Shown in pieces: positions 26,707-35,423 of a DNA stretch of 64,000 nucleotides (the stretch's first letter is position 1; each line of letters starts with the position of its first letter). Both the position numbers and the translations under genes were made by a program. The DNA is from Deltaproteobacteria bacterium (GTDB lineage: Bacteria; Myxococcota_A; UBA9042; PHBI01; JACKFB01), in the NCBI GenBank assembly GCA_020632695.1, contig JACKFB010000015.1:74264-138263 (forward strand), read 5' to 3'. The notes under the pieces were generated by a model. It saw nothing but the letters and a program-made list of their open reading frames with translations, was not told the origin of the DNA and searched no databases.

Positions 26707-28080
26707 TCAGCCCGTCGCTTCGTCCTCCGGCGGTCGGTCGGCGCCTCCGATCTCTCCGGCGCGGCCGAGCGCCCACTGGAAGGCTGGCGGGCCGACCAGC
26801 TCGTGGATGGCGATCATCGAGATCAGCATCATCTCCAGCGCCGGGCCCCAGGTGGGGAAGCTGCGGCTGATGAGCGCCGCCAGGGCCAGGGTGACTCCGG
26901 CCTGGCTGAGGAACCCGACCCAGGCGTAGCGGCGCACCGCCGGCTCGGCGCCGGCCAGGGTGGTGCCCAGCCGCGTGCCGGCGTAGACCAGCGCGGCACG
27001 GACGACGACCAGCGCCACCGCTGGCATCCAGATGGCGCCCAGGGCGTCGAGGCGCACCTTGGCGCCCGCGCCGGCGAAGAAGAGGGCGTAGACGGGCAGG
27101 GAGACGCGCTCGATGGCGGCCACGACGCGGTGACCGTGGCCGCCGGGGAAGTTGGCGACCAGGCAGCCGGCGGCGACGGCGGCCAGCAGGACCTCCAGGT
27201 GCAGCGCGCGGCAGGTCTGGGCCAGGGCCAGGCAGAAGACCAGCAGGAACACCGGCAGCTCGCGGCCGATGGTGCGCAGGTACGCGATGAGCAGGGCGCC
27301 GAAGCCGAGGCCCAGCAGCGTCGAGCCCAGCAGCTCGCGGGTGAGCGTCCACCAGAGCGGCTCGTCGCCGGCGCCGCCCAGGGTGTTGCGCGCGATGGCC
27401 AGCGCCAGGGCGAAGAAGACGATGACCGCGATGTCCTTGAGGATCGTGACGCCGAGCACCGTGCGGGTCACCGGCCCCTCCGAGCGGGTCTCGTTGATGA
27501 CGGCGATGGTGACCGAGGGCGAGTTGGTCACCGCGACCACGGCGAAGACCATGGTGATGACCATCAGCGCGCTCGACGATGGGGGGATGTCCTCGAGGGG
27601 GATGACGGTGAAGAAGTGCTGGACGGCGAGGAAGGTGCCGAACATGCCCACGAAGACGACGATCAGCTCGCCGAAGGTGATGGTGGCCACGCGTCGGATG
27701 GCGCGGCGCAGCCAGGCGATCTCGAGCTCGCCGCCGGCGGTGAGCGCGATGAGGGCCACGGCGACGCCGTCGACGATGCCGCGGGCGCCGAGCATCTCGT
27801 GGCTCAAGACGCCGGTGCCGTAGGGGCCGAGCGCGATGCCGGCCAACAGGTAGCCGGTGATGCGGGGCAGGCGGGCGTGCACGGCGGCCTTGCCCGCGAC
27901 GTAGCCGGAGAGCAGCAGGAAGCCGATGGCCGCCGCCGTGCCGCGGTCGTGGGACAGGCCGTGGGGCAGGGCCAGGGCGCGCCCCAGCGCCAGGATGAGG
28001 ACGCAGCCCGCCAGCGGCAGCATCCGGAAGAGCAGGCCGCGGCGGAGGACCGCGAGGGCGGGGTGCGGAGCCGGGCTCAC
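26707..28080 (-). CDS. Cation:proton antiporter (CPA2-like membrane protein)
   Basis: A 457-residue protein with ~12 hydrophobic segments. GYLLAGIALGPYGTGVLS near residue 70, VAVALIALTAGGELEIAWL and VTILKDIAVIVFF are typical of the CPA/KefB-type Na+(K+)/H+ antiporters. The ion-binding region appears around TNSPSVTIAV. The GTG start overlaps the previous gene's stop (GTGA). It is the last gene of an operon with a second antiporter-like protein and an EIIA-like protein, which suggests control of ion flux by phosphorylation. Hexamer array D abuts its stop. Confidence 0.8.
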   Translation of the reverse strand: MSPAPHPALAVLRRGLLFRMLPLAGCVLILALGRALALPHGLSHDRGTAAAIGFLLLSGYVAGKAAVHARLPRITGYLLAGIALGPYGTGVLSHEMLGARGIVDGVAVALIALTAGGELEIAWLRRAIRRVATITFGELIVVFVGMFGTFLAVQHFFTVIPLEDIPPSSSALMVITMVFAVVAVTNSPSVTIAVINETRSEGPVTRTVLGVTILKDIAVIVFFALALAIARNTLGGAGDEPLWWTLTRELLGSTLLGLGFGALLIAYLRTIGRELPVFLLVFCLALAQTCRALHLEVLLAAVAAGCLVANFPGGHGHRVVAAIERVSLPVYALFFAGAGAKVRLDALGAIWMPAVALVVVRAALVYAGTRLGTTLAGAEPAVRRYAWVGFLSQAGVTLALAALISRSFPTWGPALEMMLISMIAIHELVGPPAFQWALGRAGEIGGADRPPEDEATG

Positions 28081-29297
28081 GAGGCGGGGTGCGCGGTGGC
28101 GCGGGCGGTGAGCGTACGCACGAGCACCGGGGGCGCGGCGATCTCGTTGATGAGGCTGGCGACCGCGATGGCGGCGAGGGCCCAGCCGCTGGCGTGGCCC
28201 GGCCACACCTGGCGGAAGGCGAGGGCGCAAACGAGGCCGAGGCTGCCCTGGGCGACGAGGCCCTTGCCCCAGTCCGGCCCGGCGGCGAGCCCGGACGAGG
28301 GGGGCAGGGACCCGCGCACGCTGCGCGCCAGGACGATGAGCGCGCCGGCGCGACCGAGGGTGAGCAGCGCGACCAGCAGGAGCACGGCCGGGCCGAGGTC
28401 CTGCACGGCGTAGACGCCGGTCAGGGTCATCAGCATGACCAGGGCGGGGCGCTCGAGGCGGCGGATGGCCTGGGCCATGTCGGCCATGCGGTCGCCCGGG
28501 AGGTTGACCAGCGTGGCACCGGCGACCGCGCAGAGGGCGGCCGGCGACAGCCCGAACCACTCGGCCAGGCCGCCGGTGAAGGCGACCATCCCGACGCCGA
28601 GCAGGAGGCGCTCGTCGCGCCGGGCGGGGCCTCCGAGGAAGAGCCAGGTCACCAGCCCGGCGGCCAGGCCCAGGCCCACGTCGCACAGCACCCAGAAGAG
28701 CGTCGCGGCGCCGGCGCCCTCGGCGCGGGTCAGGGCGAAGGCGAAGACGGCGCCGGTCAGCGCCAGCAGGTTGGAGAGCCCCGCGGAGAGCTCGACGAGG
28801 CGCAGGGAGGCGAGCAGGTCTGGCGAGCGGCCGCCGCGGCGGCGTCGGATGGCGGCGGCGAGCGTGGGGGCGCTGACCGCGGCGGCCCCGGCCGTCACCA
28901 GCCCGCCCGCCAGCGCGGAGGCCGGTGTCACGCCCGAGGCGGCGAGCGCCACGGTGGCGAGGGCGAGGGTGCCGAGCGCGACGCCCAGCGCCGGGGTGAG
29001 CGCCACGCGGGTGGCGCCGGCGGGGATCGCCCGCAGCACCCGACCGTGGAAGCGCATGCCCACCGAGTAGCCGATGGTGCCTGCCACCAGCGCCGCGATG
29101 GGGGTCAGCACGGGCGCCATGGCGTCGAGCTGCACGTCGGTGACGGCGAGGCCGACCAGCGCCCCGATGAGCAGGAAGGCGTGGCCGGTGACGACGAGGT
29201 GGGTGAGGCCCAGCGCCTGGCGGAAGCGGCCGAAGCGACGCGCGCTCGCCAGGAAGGCGGCGCCGAGCAGCACGGCGACCAGCGCGGGGCCGCTCAT
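28077..29297 (-). CDS. Second antiporter-like membrane protein
   Basis: A 406-residue protein with 11-12 hydrophobic segments. It has the same length class as CPA antiporters and similar phrases (SPAALCAVAGATLVNLPGDR; GLVAQGSLGLVCALAF; IAVASLINEIAAPPVLVRTL), of which the last resembles the C-terminal helix of Na+/H+ exchangers. It lacks an obvious TrkA-type soluble domain. Its start overlaps the EIIA gene stop by one base (TGATG), and its stop overlaps the next gene by four. It may form a complex with the downstream antiporter. Confidence 0.7.
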   Translation of the reverse strand: MSGPALVAVLLGAAFLASARRFGRFRQALGLTHLVVTGHAFLLIGALVGLAVTDVQLDAMAPVLTPIAALVAGTIGYSVGMRFHGRVLRAIPAGATRVALTPALGVALGTLALATVALAASGVTPASALAGGLVTAGAAAVSAPTLAAAIRRRRGGRSPDLLASLRLVELSAGLSNLLALTGAVFAFALTRAEGAGAATLFWVLCDVGLGLAAGLVTWLFLGGPARRDERLLLGVGMVAFTGGLAEWFGLSPAALCAVAGATLVNLPGDRMADMAQAIRRLERPALVMLMTLTGVYAVQDLGPAVLLLVALLTLGRAGALIVLARSVRGSLPPSSGLAAGPDWGKGLVAQGSLGLVCALAFRQVWPGHASGWALAAIAVASLINEIAAPPVLVRTLTARATAHPAS

Positions 29298-30151
29298 CAG
29301 TGGCCGCCGCCGCCCGCGCCGCGCTCCGGTTCCCAGCGCCAGGTCTCGCGGAGCGGCAGCACCGAGACGCGGCCCGCGCGGGCTCCCGTCTCGCGGCAGG
29401 CGCGGCGCACCAGGCGGGTGAGCAGGCCCGAGCGCTCCGGGTCGGCGACCACCAGGATGAGGCGGCGTCCGCCCGGGTCGCCGAAGAGGTCGCGGAAGCT
29501 GGCGAAGAGCGGCAGCTCGCGGGACGCCACCTCGCTCAGGGTGAGGCCGTCGACGACGGTGGCGTCCTCGAAGTCGTGGCCGGCCAGGTCGAGGAGCAGC
29601 CGGTCCACGGCCGCCTCGCCCTCGATCTCGATGAGCACCAGGTCCCGCGCGCCGCCGAGCGGCCGCGAGTCGGGCCCGGCGCCGGGCGCGTCGGTGGCCA
29701 CCTCGGACGAGGCGATGGCGCGGGCGATCGCCTGCGGGTCCGCCGAGCTGCGCAGCGTCTCGAGCAGGCCCTCGACCCGCGCGAGGCGGGCCACGTTGGC
29801 CACGGCGACCAGGTGCTGCGCGTCGTCGCCGGGGGGGCCGAGCACGACGAACCACAGATCCACCGGCACATCGTCGGGCGCGTCGGGGACGGCGAGCGGC
29901 GAGCGGACGCGCACCAGCCCCGTCCGCACCGCCTTCAGCCCGGCGACCATGGCGTGCGGGATGGCGATGCCCTCGCCCAGCGCGATGTGCCCCTCGGCGA
30001 CCCGCGCGTTCAGCGCCGCCTCCAGGCGCGCCGCCTCCACGCCGTCGACGCCGCCGGCCATCTGGGCGGCCGCGTGCGTGACCGCGCGCAGGTCGGACGC
30101 GTCGACGTCCAGACGAATCCAGCCGGGTTCGAGTCCGCCGCCTGCCCCCAT
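29297..30151 (-). CDS. PTS EIIA-like (type 2) phosphocarrier domain protein
   Basis: A 284-residue soluble protein. Residues ~10-150 form a PTS EIIA type-2 (mannitol/fructose/nitrogen) domain with LGEGIAIPHAMVAGL, in which His66 is the expected phosphorylation site. The second half (~165-284) is an additional unknown alpha/beta domain (RDLVLIEIEGEAAVDRLLLD). GGAGGG precedes ATG 30151. As first gene of an operon with two antiporter-like proteins it is likely a phospho-regulated partner of them, by analogy with EIIA(Ntr) controlling K+ transporters. No EI/HPr gene is nearby. Confidence 0.78.
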   Translation of the reverse strand: MGAGGGLEPGWIRLDVDASDLRAVTHAAAQMAGGVDGVEAARLEAALNARVAEGHIALGEGIAIPHAMVAGLKAVRTGLVRVRSPLAVPDAPDDVPVDLWFVVLGPPGDDAQHLVAVANVARLARVEGLLETLRSSADPQAIARAIASSEVATDAPGAGPDSRPLGGARDLVLIEIEGEAAVDRLLLDLAGHDFEDATVVDGLTLSEVASRELPLFASFRDLFGDPGGRRLILVVADPERSGLLTRLVRRACRETGARAGRVSVLPLRETWRWEPERGAGGGGH

Positions 30152-30295
30152 CCGACCCTCCGCAGCGCGAGTCGGGCCAGGATAGCAAAGTGCCGACCGG
30201 GAGCCGAGCCCCGCCGGGGCCGCGCTCACACGGGCGCTGCACGGGTCGGGGGGCGGCGGCGGCGCCGCAGGCCGGGGCGGGTCGTCGAGCGCGCC

Positions 30296-31015
30296 TCAGG
30301 CGTCGCCGGCCGCCTCGGTCGTCCTGCCTGCGCGCTCGTGGTTGGTGCGCAGCAGCCAGTCGTAGAGCGGGGTGATCGAGGCGTAGTACCCGCCGCGCAT
30401 CGACGTGTGGTGGATGTCGTGGTGGTCCACCATCGCCGTCAACGTGCGGAAGGGCGCGAAGGGCAGGTGGAAGGCCGAGTGGATGAAGAGGTTCAGGACG
30501 CTGTAGACCAGGAAGCAGAGGCCGAAGGCGTAGACGTGCACCGGGCCGACCAGCCAGGTGCTGAGCAGGAGCAGGGCCACGCCGCCGAAGGTCTCCAAGG
30601 GGTGGACGTAGACACTGTCCGGCGCGTAGGGCGTCCGGATGCGGTGGTGGACGGCGTGGATGCGGCGGCCGGGCGCCCACTCGTGCAGCACGAAGCGGTG
30701 GTAGAGGTAGTAGAGGAGGTCGTAGACGGCCAGGATGGCGACGGCCTCGAAGACGATGCGCAGCGCCGAGCGCGGCTCGGTCGTGAAGAGCTGGTCGTGG
30801 GCGAGCCAGGCCAGCCCGAAGACCATCGACATCGAGACCACCGAGTTGATGGTCGTCACGCGCGCGTGTTCGCCCTTCGAGATGCGGTGGGGCTTGTCCT
30901 CGCGCTCGCGGTGGCGCGCCATGAGCCGCGAGCGGGACAAGAGCGTCAGGCCGCCCAGCGCGAGGCCGGCGCAGACCAGGTCGACGGCGATGATGAGGAA
31001 TATGGAGTGCGTCAT
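30296..31015 (-). CDS. Sterol desaturase / fatty-acid hydroxylase family membrane di-iron protein
   Basis: A 239-residue membrane protein with four hydrophobic segments and the three histidine clusters of the family: HRFVLH (His106, His111), HAVHH (120-124) and HHDIHH (198-203). These bind a di-iron centre. Family members hydroxylate or desaturate sterols, fatty acids or carotenoids using O2. The start ATG 31015 begins the first membrane helix. A divergent TetR gene lies 104 bases away. The neighbouring 3-beta-HSD-like gene makes a sterol or steroid-like substrate possible. Confidence 0.82.
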   Translation of the reverse strand: MTHSIFLIIAVDLVCAGLALGGLTLLSRSRLMARHREREDKPHRISKGEHARVTTINSVVSMSMVFGLAWLAHDQLFTTEPRSALRIVFEAVAILAVYDLLYYLYHRFVLHEWAPGRRIHAVHHRIRTPYAPDSVYVHPLETFGGVALLLLSTWLVGPVHVYAFGLCFLVYSVLNLFIHSAFHLPFAPFRTLTAMVDHHDIHHTSMRGGYYASITPLYDWLLRTNHERAGRTTEAAGDA

Positions 31016-31068
31016 GACGGCGGCTCGCACGGTGGGAGGGACGCTGCGCGCTTGACTTTCGCCCTCGA

Positions 31069-31082
31069 GTAATCTCAGTTAC
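31069..31082. promoter_or_regulatory. Candidate TetR operator (GTAA-N6-TTAC)
   Basis: Inverted repeat GTAAtctcagTTAC in the 104-base gap between the hydroxylase gene and the TetR gene, ~37 bases before the tetR start. A -35-like TTGACT lies at 31052-31057. Location and symmetry fit autoregulation of both genes by the TetR protein; arms are only four bases, so this is a candidate. Confidence 0.4.
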
Positions 31083-31119
31083 CCGCGATGCTGTCAACCA
31101 GCGCGACCGGAGTGTGTCG

Positions 31120-31785
31120 ATGACGAAGCGGGGGGCCGGCAGGGCCCTGCCAGCAGACCCGGACCCGGGGGCCGAGGCGCAGCTCCTCGACGCGGCCGAG
31201 CGCTGCTTCGCGGCCGCCGGCTATGCGGGGGCGCGGATGAGGGACGTGGCGAAGCTGGCCCGGGTCTCGCTCGCCACGCTCTACCAGCGCTACCCGAACA
31301 AGGAGGCCCTCTACGCGGCGGTGCACGCACGGCGCCTCGAGGCGCTGATGCCGCGGGTGCGCGCGGCGACGGCGGCCGCCGGGTCGCCGCTGGAGCGCCT
31401 GCTGGCCGGTCTGCGCACCACCGTGGCCTTCCACACCGAGCACGCCGATTACCTGGCCGTGCACCTGCGCGAGGTGGCCGCCTGGTGGGCGCCGTCGGAG
31501 CTGCGCAGCGACGCTCAGCTCGGCGCGTGGAACCGCGGCCAGCGGGACATGGTGGCGGCCTTCGAGCAGGGGATGGCCGACGGTGTGTTCGTCATCGAGG
31601 ACCCGGTCTTCCTCACGCGGGCCACCCACGCCATCACCCAGGTCGCGCTGGCACGCTGGGTCGAGGGCGGCATGACGATGGCCCCGACCGAGCTCGGCCT
31701 GCGCGTCTGCAGGCAGATCATCCGCGCGTTCTGCGTGCCCGAGCGGACCGCCGAGCTGCTGGCGCGACACGGCGGCGGCCCATGA
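31120..31785 (+). CDS. TetR/AcrR-family transcriptional regulator
   Basis: A 221-residue protein with an N-terminal HTH: LLDAAERCFAAAGYAGARMR and LARVSLATLYQRYPNKEALY (~22-70). A helical ligand-binding domain follows. ATG 31120 is chosen because GGAG lies just before it; an in-frame GTG at 31114 is possible. It is divergent from the hydroxylase gene and directly upstream of the dehydrogenase gene (16-base gap), so it probably regulates both. The ligand is likely lipophilic. Confidence 0.85.
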   Translation: MTKRGAGRALPADPDPGAEAQLLDAAERCFAAAGYAGARMRDVAKLARVSLATLYQRYPNKEALYAAVHARRLEALMPRVRAATAAAGSPLERLLAGLRTTVAFHTEHADYLAVHLREVAAWWAPSELRSDAQLGAWNRGQRDMVAAFEQGMADGVFVIEDPVFLTRATHAITQVALARWVEGGMTMAPTELGLRVCRQIIRAFCVPERTAELLARHGGGP

Positions 31786-31801
31786 CCCGCAGGAGACAGC
31801 G

Positions 31802-32833
31802 ATGAGCACCGCGAGCGTCGTCACCGGAGCGGGAGGCTTCGTCGGAGGGCGCCTGGTCGATGCCCTGCTCGCCCGGGGAGACGCGGTGGTGGCCACCGAT
31901 GTGCGGCTCGACGGGCTGCCGGCGGGCGCGCAGGCGCGGCGCTGCGACGTCACCGACCCGGCCCAGGTGCGCGACGCCGTCGCGGGCGCCGAGGTCGTCT
32001 TCCACGTCGCCTCGCTGGTCCACACCCGGCAGAGCAGCGCCGACACGGTGTGGGCGGTCAACCACCGCGGCACGCAGAACGTCATCAGCGCGTGCCGCGA
32101 CGCCGGCGTCCGGCGCCTCGTGCACGTCAGCTCGGCCAGCGTGGTCTACCAGGGCGGCGACATCGAGGGCGGCGACGAGTCGTTGCCCTACGCGACGACC
32201 TCGCAGGCACCCTACGCCGACAGCAAGATCGCCGCCGAGCGCGACGTGCTGGCCGCTCACGCGCCCGACGGGCTGCGCACGGTGGCGCTGCGGCCGCACG
32301 TGGTCTACGGCCCGGGCGACGGCCGCTTCCTGCCGGCCATCCTGCGGCGCGCGGAGGCCGGCCGCCTGAAGCTGGGCGTCGGGCGGGGCCGCAAGCTGAG
32401 CGACTTCACCTACATCGACAACCTCACCGACGCCCTGCTGGCCGCCGACGCCCGGCTGGCGGCCGACGCGTCGGTGGGCGCGAGGGCCTACTTCATCACC
32501 AACGGCGAGCCCATCGGGTTCTGGGAGTTCGTCGACCGCGTGCTGGTCGAGCTGGGCGAGCGGCCGACCCGCGGGCGCGTGCCCTACTGGCTGGCCTGGA
32601 CCGTCGCGGCGCTGGCCGAGACAGCGGCGGCGGCGCGGGGCACGGCGCCCGGCGTCGAGGACGGCCTGAGCCGCTTCGCCGTGCGCTACATGTGCACCCA
32701 CCACTACTTCTCCATCGCGGGCGCGGCCGAGGCGCTCGGCTGGGCGCCGCGGGTGTCGCTGGACGAGGGCATCCGCCGGACGGTGGCGCACCTCCGTGAC
32801 ACGGGCGCGTGGGAGCGCGGCGGCTCGCGCTGA
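31802..32833 (+). CDS. NAD(P)-dependent epimerase / 3-beta-hydroxysteroid dehydrogenase-like protein
   Basis: A 343-residue extended short-chain dehydrogenase. The nucleotide motif TGAGGFVG is at 8-15; the catalytic set is Ser near 110-112, Tyr138 and Lys142 (YADSK). RPHVVYGPGDGRFLPA is the family's substrate block. The C-terminal RTVAHLRDTGAW end is typical for 3-beta-HSD/4-alpha-carboxysterol dehydrogenases (Erg26/NSDHL-like). With the hydroxylase and TetR it forms a compact lipid-modification locus. A sugar-epimerase function cannot be excluded. Confidence 0.78.
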   Translation: MSTASVVTGAGGFVGGRLVDALLARGDAVVATDVRLDGLPAGAQARRCDVTDPAQVRDAVAGAEVVFHVASLVHTRQSSADTVWAVNHRGTQNVISACRDAGVRRLVHVSSASVVYQGGDIEGGDESLPYATTSQAPYADSKIAAERDVLAAHAPDGLRTVALRPHVVYGPGDGRFLPAILRRAEAGRLKLGVGRGRKLSDFTYIDNLTDALLAADARLAADASVGARAYFITNGEPIGFWEFVDRVLVELGERPTRGRVPYWLAWTVAALAETAAAARGTAPGVEDGLSRFAVRYMCTHHYFSIAGAAEALGWAPRVSLDEGIRRTVAHLRDTGAWERGGSR

Positions 32834-32906
32834 GCGCGCCGGGCTGGGCTCGTTGCTCGGCGAGAGGCGCCCGGAGCGCCCCGCGGCGACGACCTGCGGC
32901 GGAGGC

Positions 32907-32934
32907 TTGATCACCGCTCGGCCGCGACTATCAT
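32907..32934 (+). promoter_or_regulatory. Sigma70-like promoter for the Sel1-type gene
   Basis: TTGATC (32907-32912) and TATCAT (32929-32934) with a 16-base spacer, ~80 bases before the ATG at 33017. Confidence 0.45.
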
Positions 32935-33016
32935 CCGGCCCGCGCCGGGGCCCCCGGGCCTGGCACCGAGCAGTACGAACGCTGAACGGGCGGAGATGTC
33001 GAAGGAGGAGACGTCG

Positions 33017-34534
33017 ATGGGGCGTGGGAGCTGGGGTGCCCGTGGGGGTGCCGGTCGGACGGTCGGGGTCGGGTTGGTGATGGTGGTGCTCGGGAGCGCA
33101 GTCGGAGCCGGCGCGGCCTCGGCGGCGACGCCCGAGACGGTGCTGAAGGCGGCGCGGAGGGCTTGCGAGGGCGGAAATCCGGACGCCTGCTACCAGCTCG
33201 GCGCCGCGCAGGTGACCGGGCGGGTCATCGTGGACCGCGAGACCGTCGAGGTGAAGGCCGATCCCGCGGCGGGCGAGGCGTCGCTGCGGAAGGGCTGCCA
33301 GAAGGGGAGCTGCAACGCGTGCTGGCTGCTGCTCACCGGACGCGACGGCACGCCCCTGGTGAAGGATGCGGCCGTGGGCAAGCGCGCGCTGGCCGTGTGC
33401 GGCAAGGCCTGCACGCAGTGGCGAGCGAAGCTGGTCGCCGAGCGCACGGGGCAGGAGGCCGCCGAGTCCGACGAGCCCTACTACGCCGCCATCACGCCCT
33501 GGCTGCGAGGCGAGTCGGAGTGCGTGCTGGTGGCGCGCATCCATGGGGACGGGCTGGCGGGCAAGGCCGACCCGAAGAAGGCGGCGGCGGAGCAGATCGC
33601 GACCTGCGAGGCGGGCGACGGCGACGCGTGCCTCGTCGTGGTGCGCGCCGTGGTGGCGGGCGGCATGGACGGTGCCAGCCTCCGGAAGGCGGAGGCCGCC
33701 CTGGCGAAGCGCTGCGGCACCTCTTCGTACATGGAAGAGAGCCGGGACTGCTCACTCTACGGGCAGCTCCCGTCGATCCGCAGGACCCGAGCGCGCTGCA
33801 CCGGCGGGCTCGACGCCGCCTGCGCGGACGCGGGCGAGATGCTGCTCCCGGCCGAGATGGAGGACGAGGCGCTGGTGCTCCTGGAGCCCGCCTGCGGCCG
33901 CAACGACTGGCGCTCGTGCGAGCTGGCGGTGCGCGCGGCCCGCGACCGCAAGCCGCCCGTGCCCGCCCTGGAAGCCAGGGCCAAGGCCATGGAGCAGCGC
34001 CTCGAGGCTGCCTGTGACGCGGACGACGCCCTGGCGTGCCGCCACCTGGGGCAGGCCCTGACGCGCTTCTACGAGACCAAGGAGCGCAAGGAGCGCGGCA
34101 AGGAGCTGCGCAAGCGCTCCGACGCGATGCTGGAGAAGGCCTGCGACGGCGGCAACGTGGCGGCCTGCGCCGTCTGGGGGCAGGCGCTCTACTACGGATG
34201 GAAGATGCCCAAGGATCCCGAGCGCGCTGTCGCCGCGCTGGACAAGGCCTGCCAGGGCGGCGCTGCCGTGGCCTGCGAGCTGGTCGGCTACGTGCGCGGG
34301 TTGCCCGCCGACGAGGAGGGGCGCTCCGCCGACGAGAAGCACGCCGCCCGCGAGGCCCGCTGGAGCCTCACCGCCCGCGCCTGCATCCTGGGCTACGAGG
34401 AGAGCTGCCGCCTCGTCGAGGCGAACTCGCGCCCCCGTGAGACCAGCAAGGGCCACCAGGAGCCGCCCTTCCCGGAGGTCATCGAGGCCCGGAAGACCCT
34501 CTGCGCGGCCGGGCTCGGCGACTTCTGCCACTGA
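33017..34534 (+). CDS. Exported Sel1-like repeat, Cys-rich protein
   Basis: A 505-residue protein with a signal peptide (VVLGSAVGAGAASA-A). It contains degenerate Sel1/TPR-like helical repeats that each carry one or two cysteines: ACEGGNPDACYQLG, KGCQKGSCNACW, KACDGGNVAACAVWGQALYY, KACQGGAAVACELVG. Such repeats form a solenoid for protein binding, and the paired cysteines suggest disulphide-stabilised repeats outside the cytosol. It resembles the HcpA-type secreted Cys-rich Sel1 proteins. GGAGGAG just upstream selects ATG 33017 over 32996. A good -35/-10 lies ~80 bases upstream. Confidence 0.75.
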   Translation: MGRGSWGARGGAGRTVGVGLVMVVLGSAVGAGAASAATPETVLKAARRACEGGNPDACYQLGAAQVTGRVIVDRETVEVKADPAAGEASLRKGCQKGSCNACWLLLTGRDGTPLVKDAAVGKRALAVCGKACTQWRAKLVAERTGQEAAESDEPYYAAITPWLRGESECVLVARIHGDGLAGKADPKKAAAEQIATCEAGDGDACLVVVRAVVAGGMDGASLRKAEAALAKRCGTSSYMEESRDCSLYGQLPSIRRTRARCTGGLDAACADAGEMLLPAEMEDEALVLLEPACGRNDWRSCELAVRAARDRKPPVPALEARAKAMEQRLEAACDADDALACRHLGQALTRFYETKERKERGKELRKRSDAMLEKACDGGNVAACAVWGQALYYGWKMPKDPERAVAALDKACQGGAAVACELVGYVRGLPADEEGRSADEKHAAREARWSLTARACILGYEESCRLVEANSRPRETSKGHQEPPFPEVIEARKTLCAAGLGDFCH

Positions 34535-34573
34535 GGCCTTCGGCGATCGGGACCGCGCCGGCTGCCCGCGGCG

Positions 34574-34750
34574 CTACTGGCAGGCGCCGTGCACGCACGC
34601 GCTCCCCGGGCCGCAGGGTGGCACGCACGGCGCAGCCCCCACGCACTCGCCCGCGTCACATCGGTCGGTGGGCCAGCAATCGGCGCTGTCAGCACAGCCC
34701 GGCGTGCAGCGCACCTCGCCATCGGCGTCGGTGACCTCGCTGCAGGTGGA
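34574..34750 (-). pseudogene. Remnant of a Cys-rich secreted protein C-terminus
   Basis: A 58-residue minus-strand frame ending with TAG at 34574-34576 reads STCSEVTDADGEVRCTPGCA and continues with ADCWPTDRCDAGEC and CGPGSACVHGACQ. It has ten cysteines spaced as in the Cys-rich surface proteins elsewhere in this window. No start or upstream domain remains. It lies under the 3' end of the Uma2 gene in another frame, so the original gene was probably replaced upstream by the Uma2 gene. Confidence 0.5.
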
Positions 34751-35336
34751 GCCGGGCGGCGAGGTCGAGTTCGACAGCGTCGAAAGGCTCCAGCCGCGCC
34801 GCGCCCGCGCCCTGATGGCTGCCAGCCTCCAGCCACTCGCCGTCGCCAGCGCGGAAGATGTCCAGCCGCTCGGCCACCGGATCGATGATCCACGCCCACT
34901 TCACCCCCGCCTCGAGGTAGCGCGGCATCTTCACGATGGTGTCGTGGCTCGACGTGCTGGGCGAGAGCACCTCGCACACCCAGTCGGGAATGAGCGTGAA
35001 CTTGTGGCTGTCACCCGGCGGCGCGGGCATGCGTTGGCGCCGCCAGCCAGCCAGGTCCGGCCGCACCACGCGCGTGTCCAGCAGCAGATGCAGCTCGGGC
35101 TCATGCAGGATCCACCAGCCGCCAGGATCGTCGCCCCTCGGCCCCTCGCGCAGGCCGAAGCGGTACGACAGGATCCCGCCGAGCGTACTCACCACCCGGA
35201 TGTGACGACCCTTGGGACCGCTCATCAGGTAGAGCGTGCCGTCGATGAGCTCCGCCTTCTGGTCGTCGGGCAGCGCCAGGTAGTCGTCGTAGGTCGCGGT
35301 GCGCGGTCGCGGCAGGCTCGTCATGCCTCGGAGCAT
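34689..35336 (-). CDS. Uma2 family endonuclease (DUF820)
   Basis: A 215-residue protein of the Uma2 restriction-endonuclease-like family. Seen: TYDDYLALPDDQKAELIDGT at ~15, RVVRPDLAGWRRQ, PDWVCEVLSPSTS, and KMPRYLEAGVKWAWIIDP, the PD-(D/E)xK core in order. Family members are abundant in cyanobacteria and myxobacteria; their role is unclear. The last ~20 residues (HLQRGHRRRWRGALHAGLC) are out of character and are the antisense-frame reading of a Cys-rich remnant, so the natural end was probably lost. ATG 35324 is an alternative start. Confidence 0.72.
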   Translation of the reverse strand: MLRGMTSLPRPRTATYDDYLALPDDQKAELIDGTLYLMSGPKGRHIRVVSTLGGILSYRFGLREGPRGDDPGGWWILHEPELHLLLDTRVVRPDLAGWRRQRMPAPPGDSHKFTLIPDWVCEVLSPSTSSHDTIVKMPRYLEAGVKWAWIIDPVAERLDIFRAGDGEWLEAGSHQGAGAARLEPFDAVELDLAARLHLQRGHRRRWRGALHAGLC

Positions 35337-35423
35337 AGCGGCGAATCACCTCGGCTCCAACGGCCCGGCGCCAACAGCTCCGACCCAGGGTCGACGCGCG
35401 GCTCTGCCCGCGCGACGGGGCCG

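Noticed and set aside
28077..31097. A ~1000-codon minus-strand frame joining the antiporter to upstream sequence
   Set aside because: Only the part from 29297 down has membrane-protein character; the rest is the wrong frame of the EIIA and hydroxylase genes.
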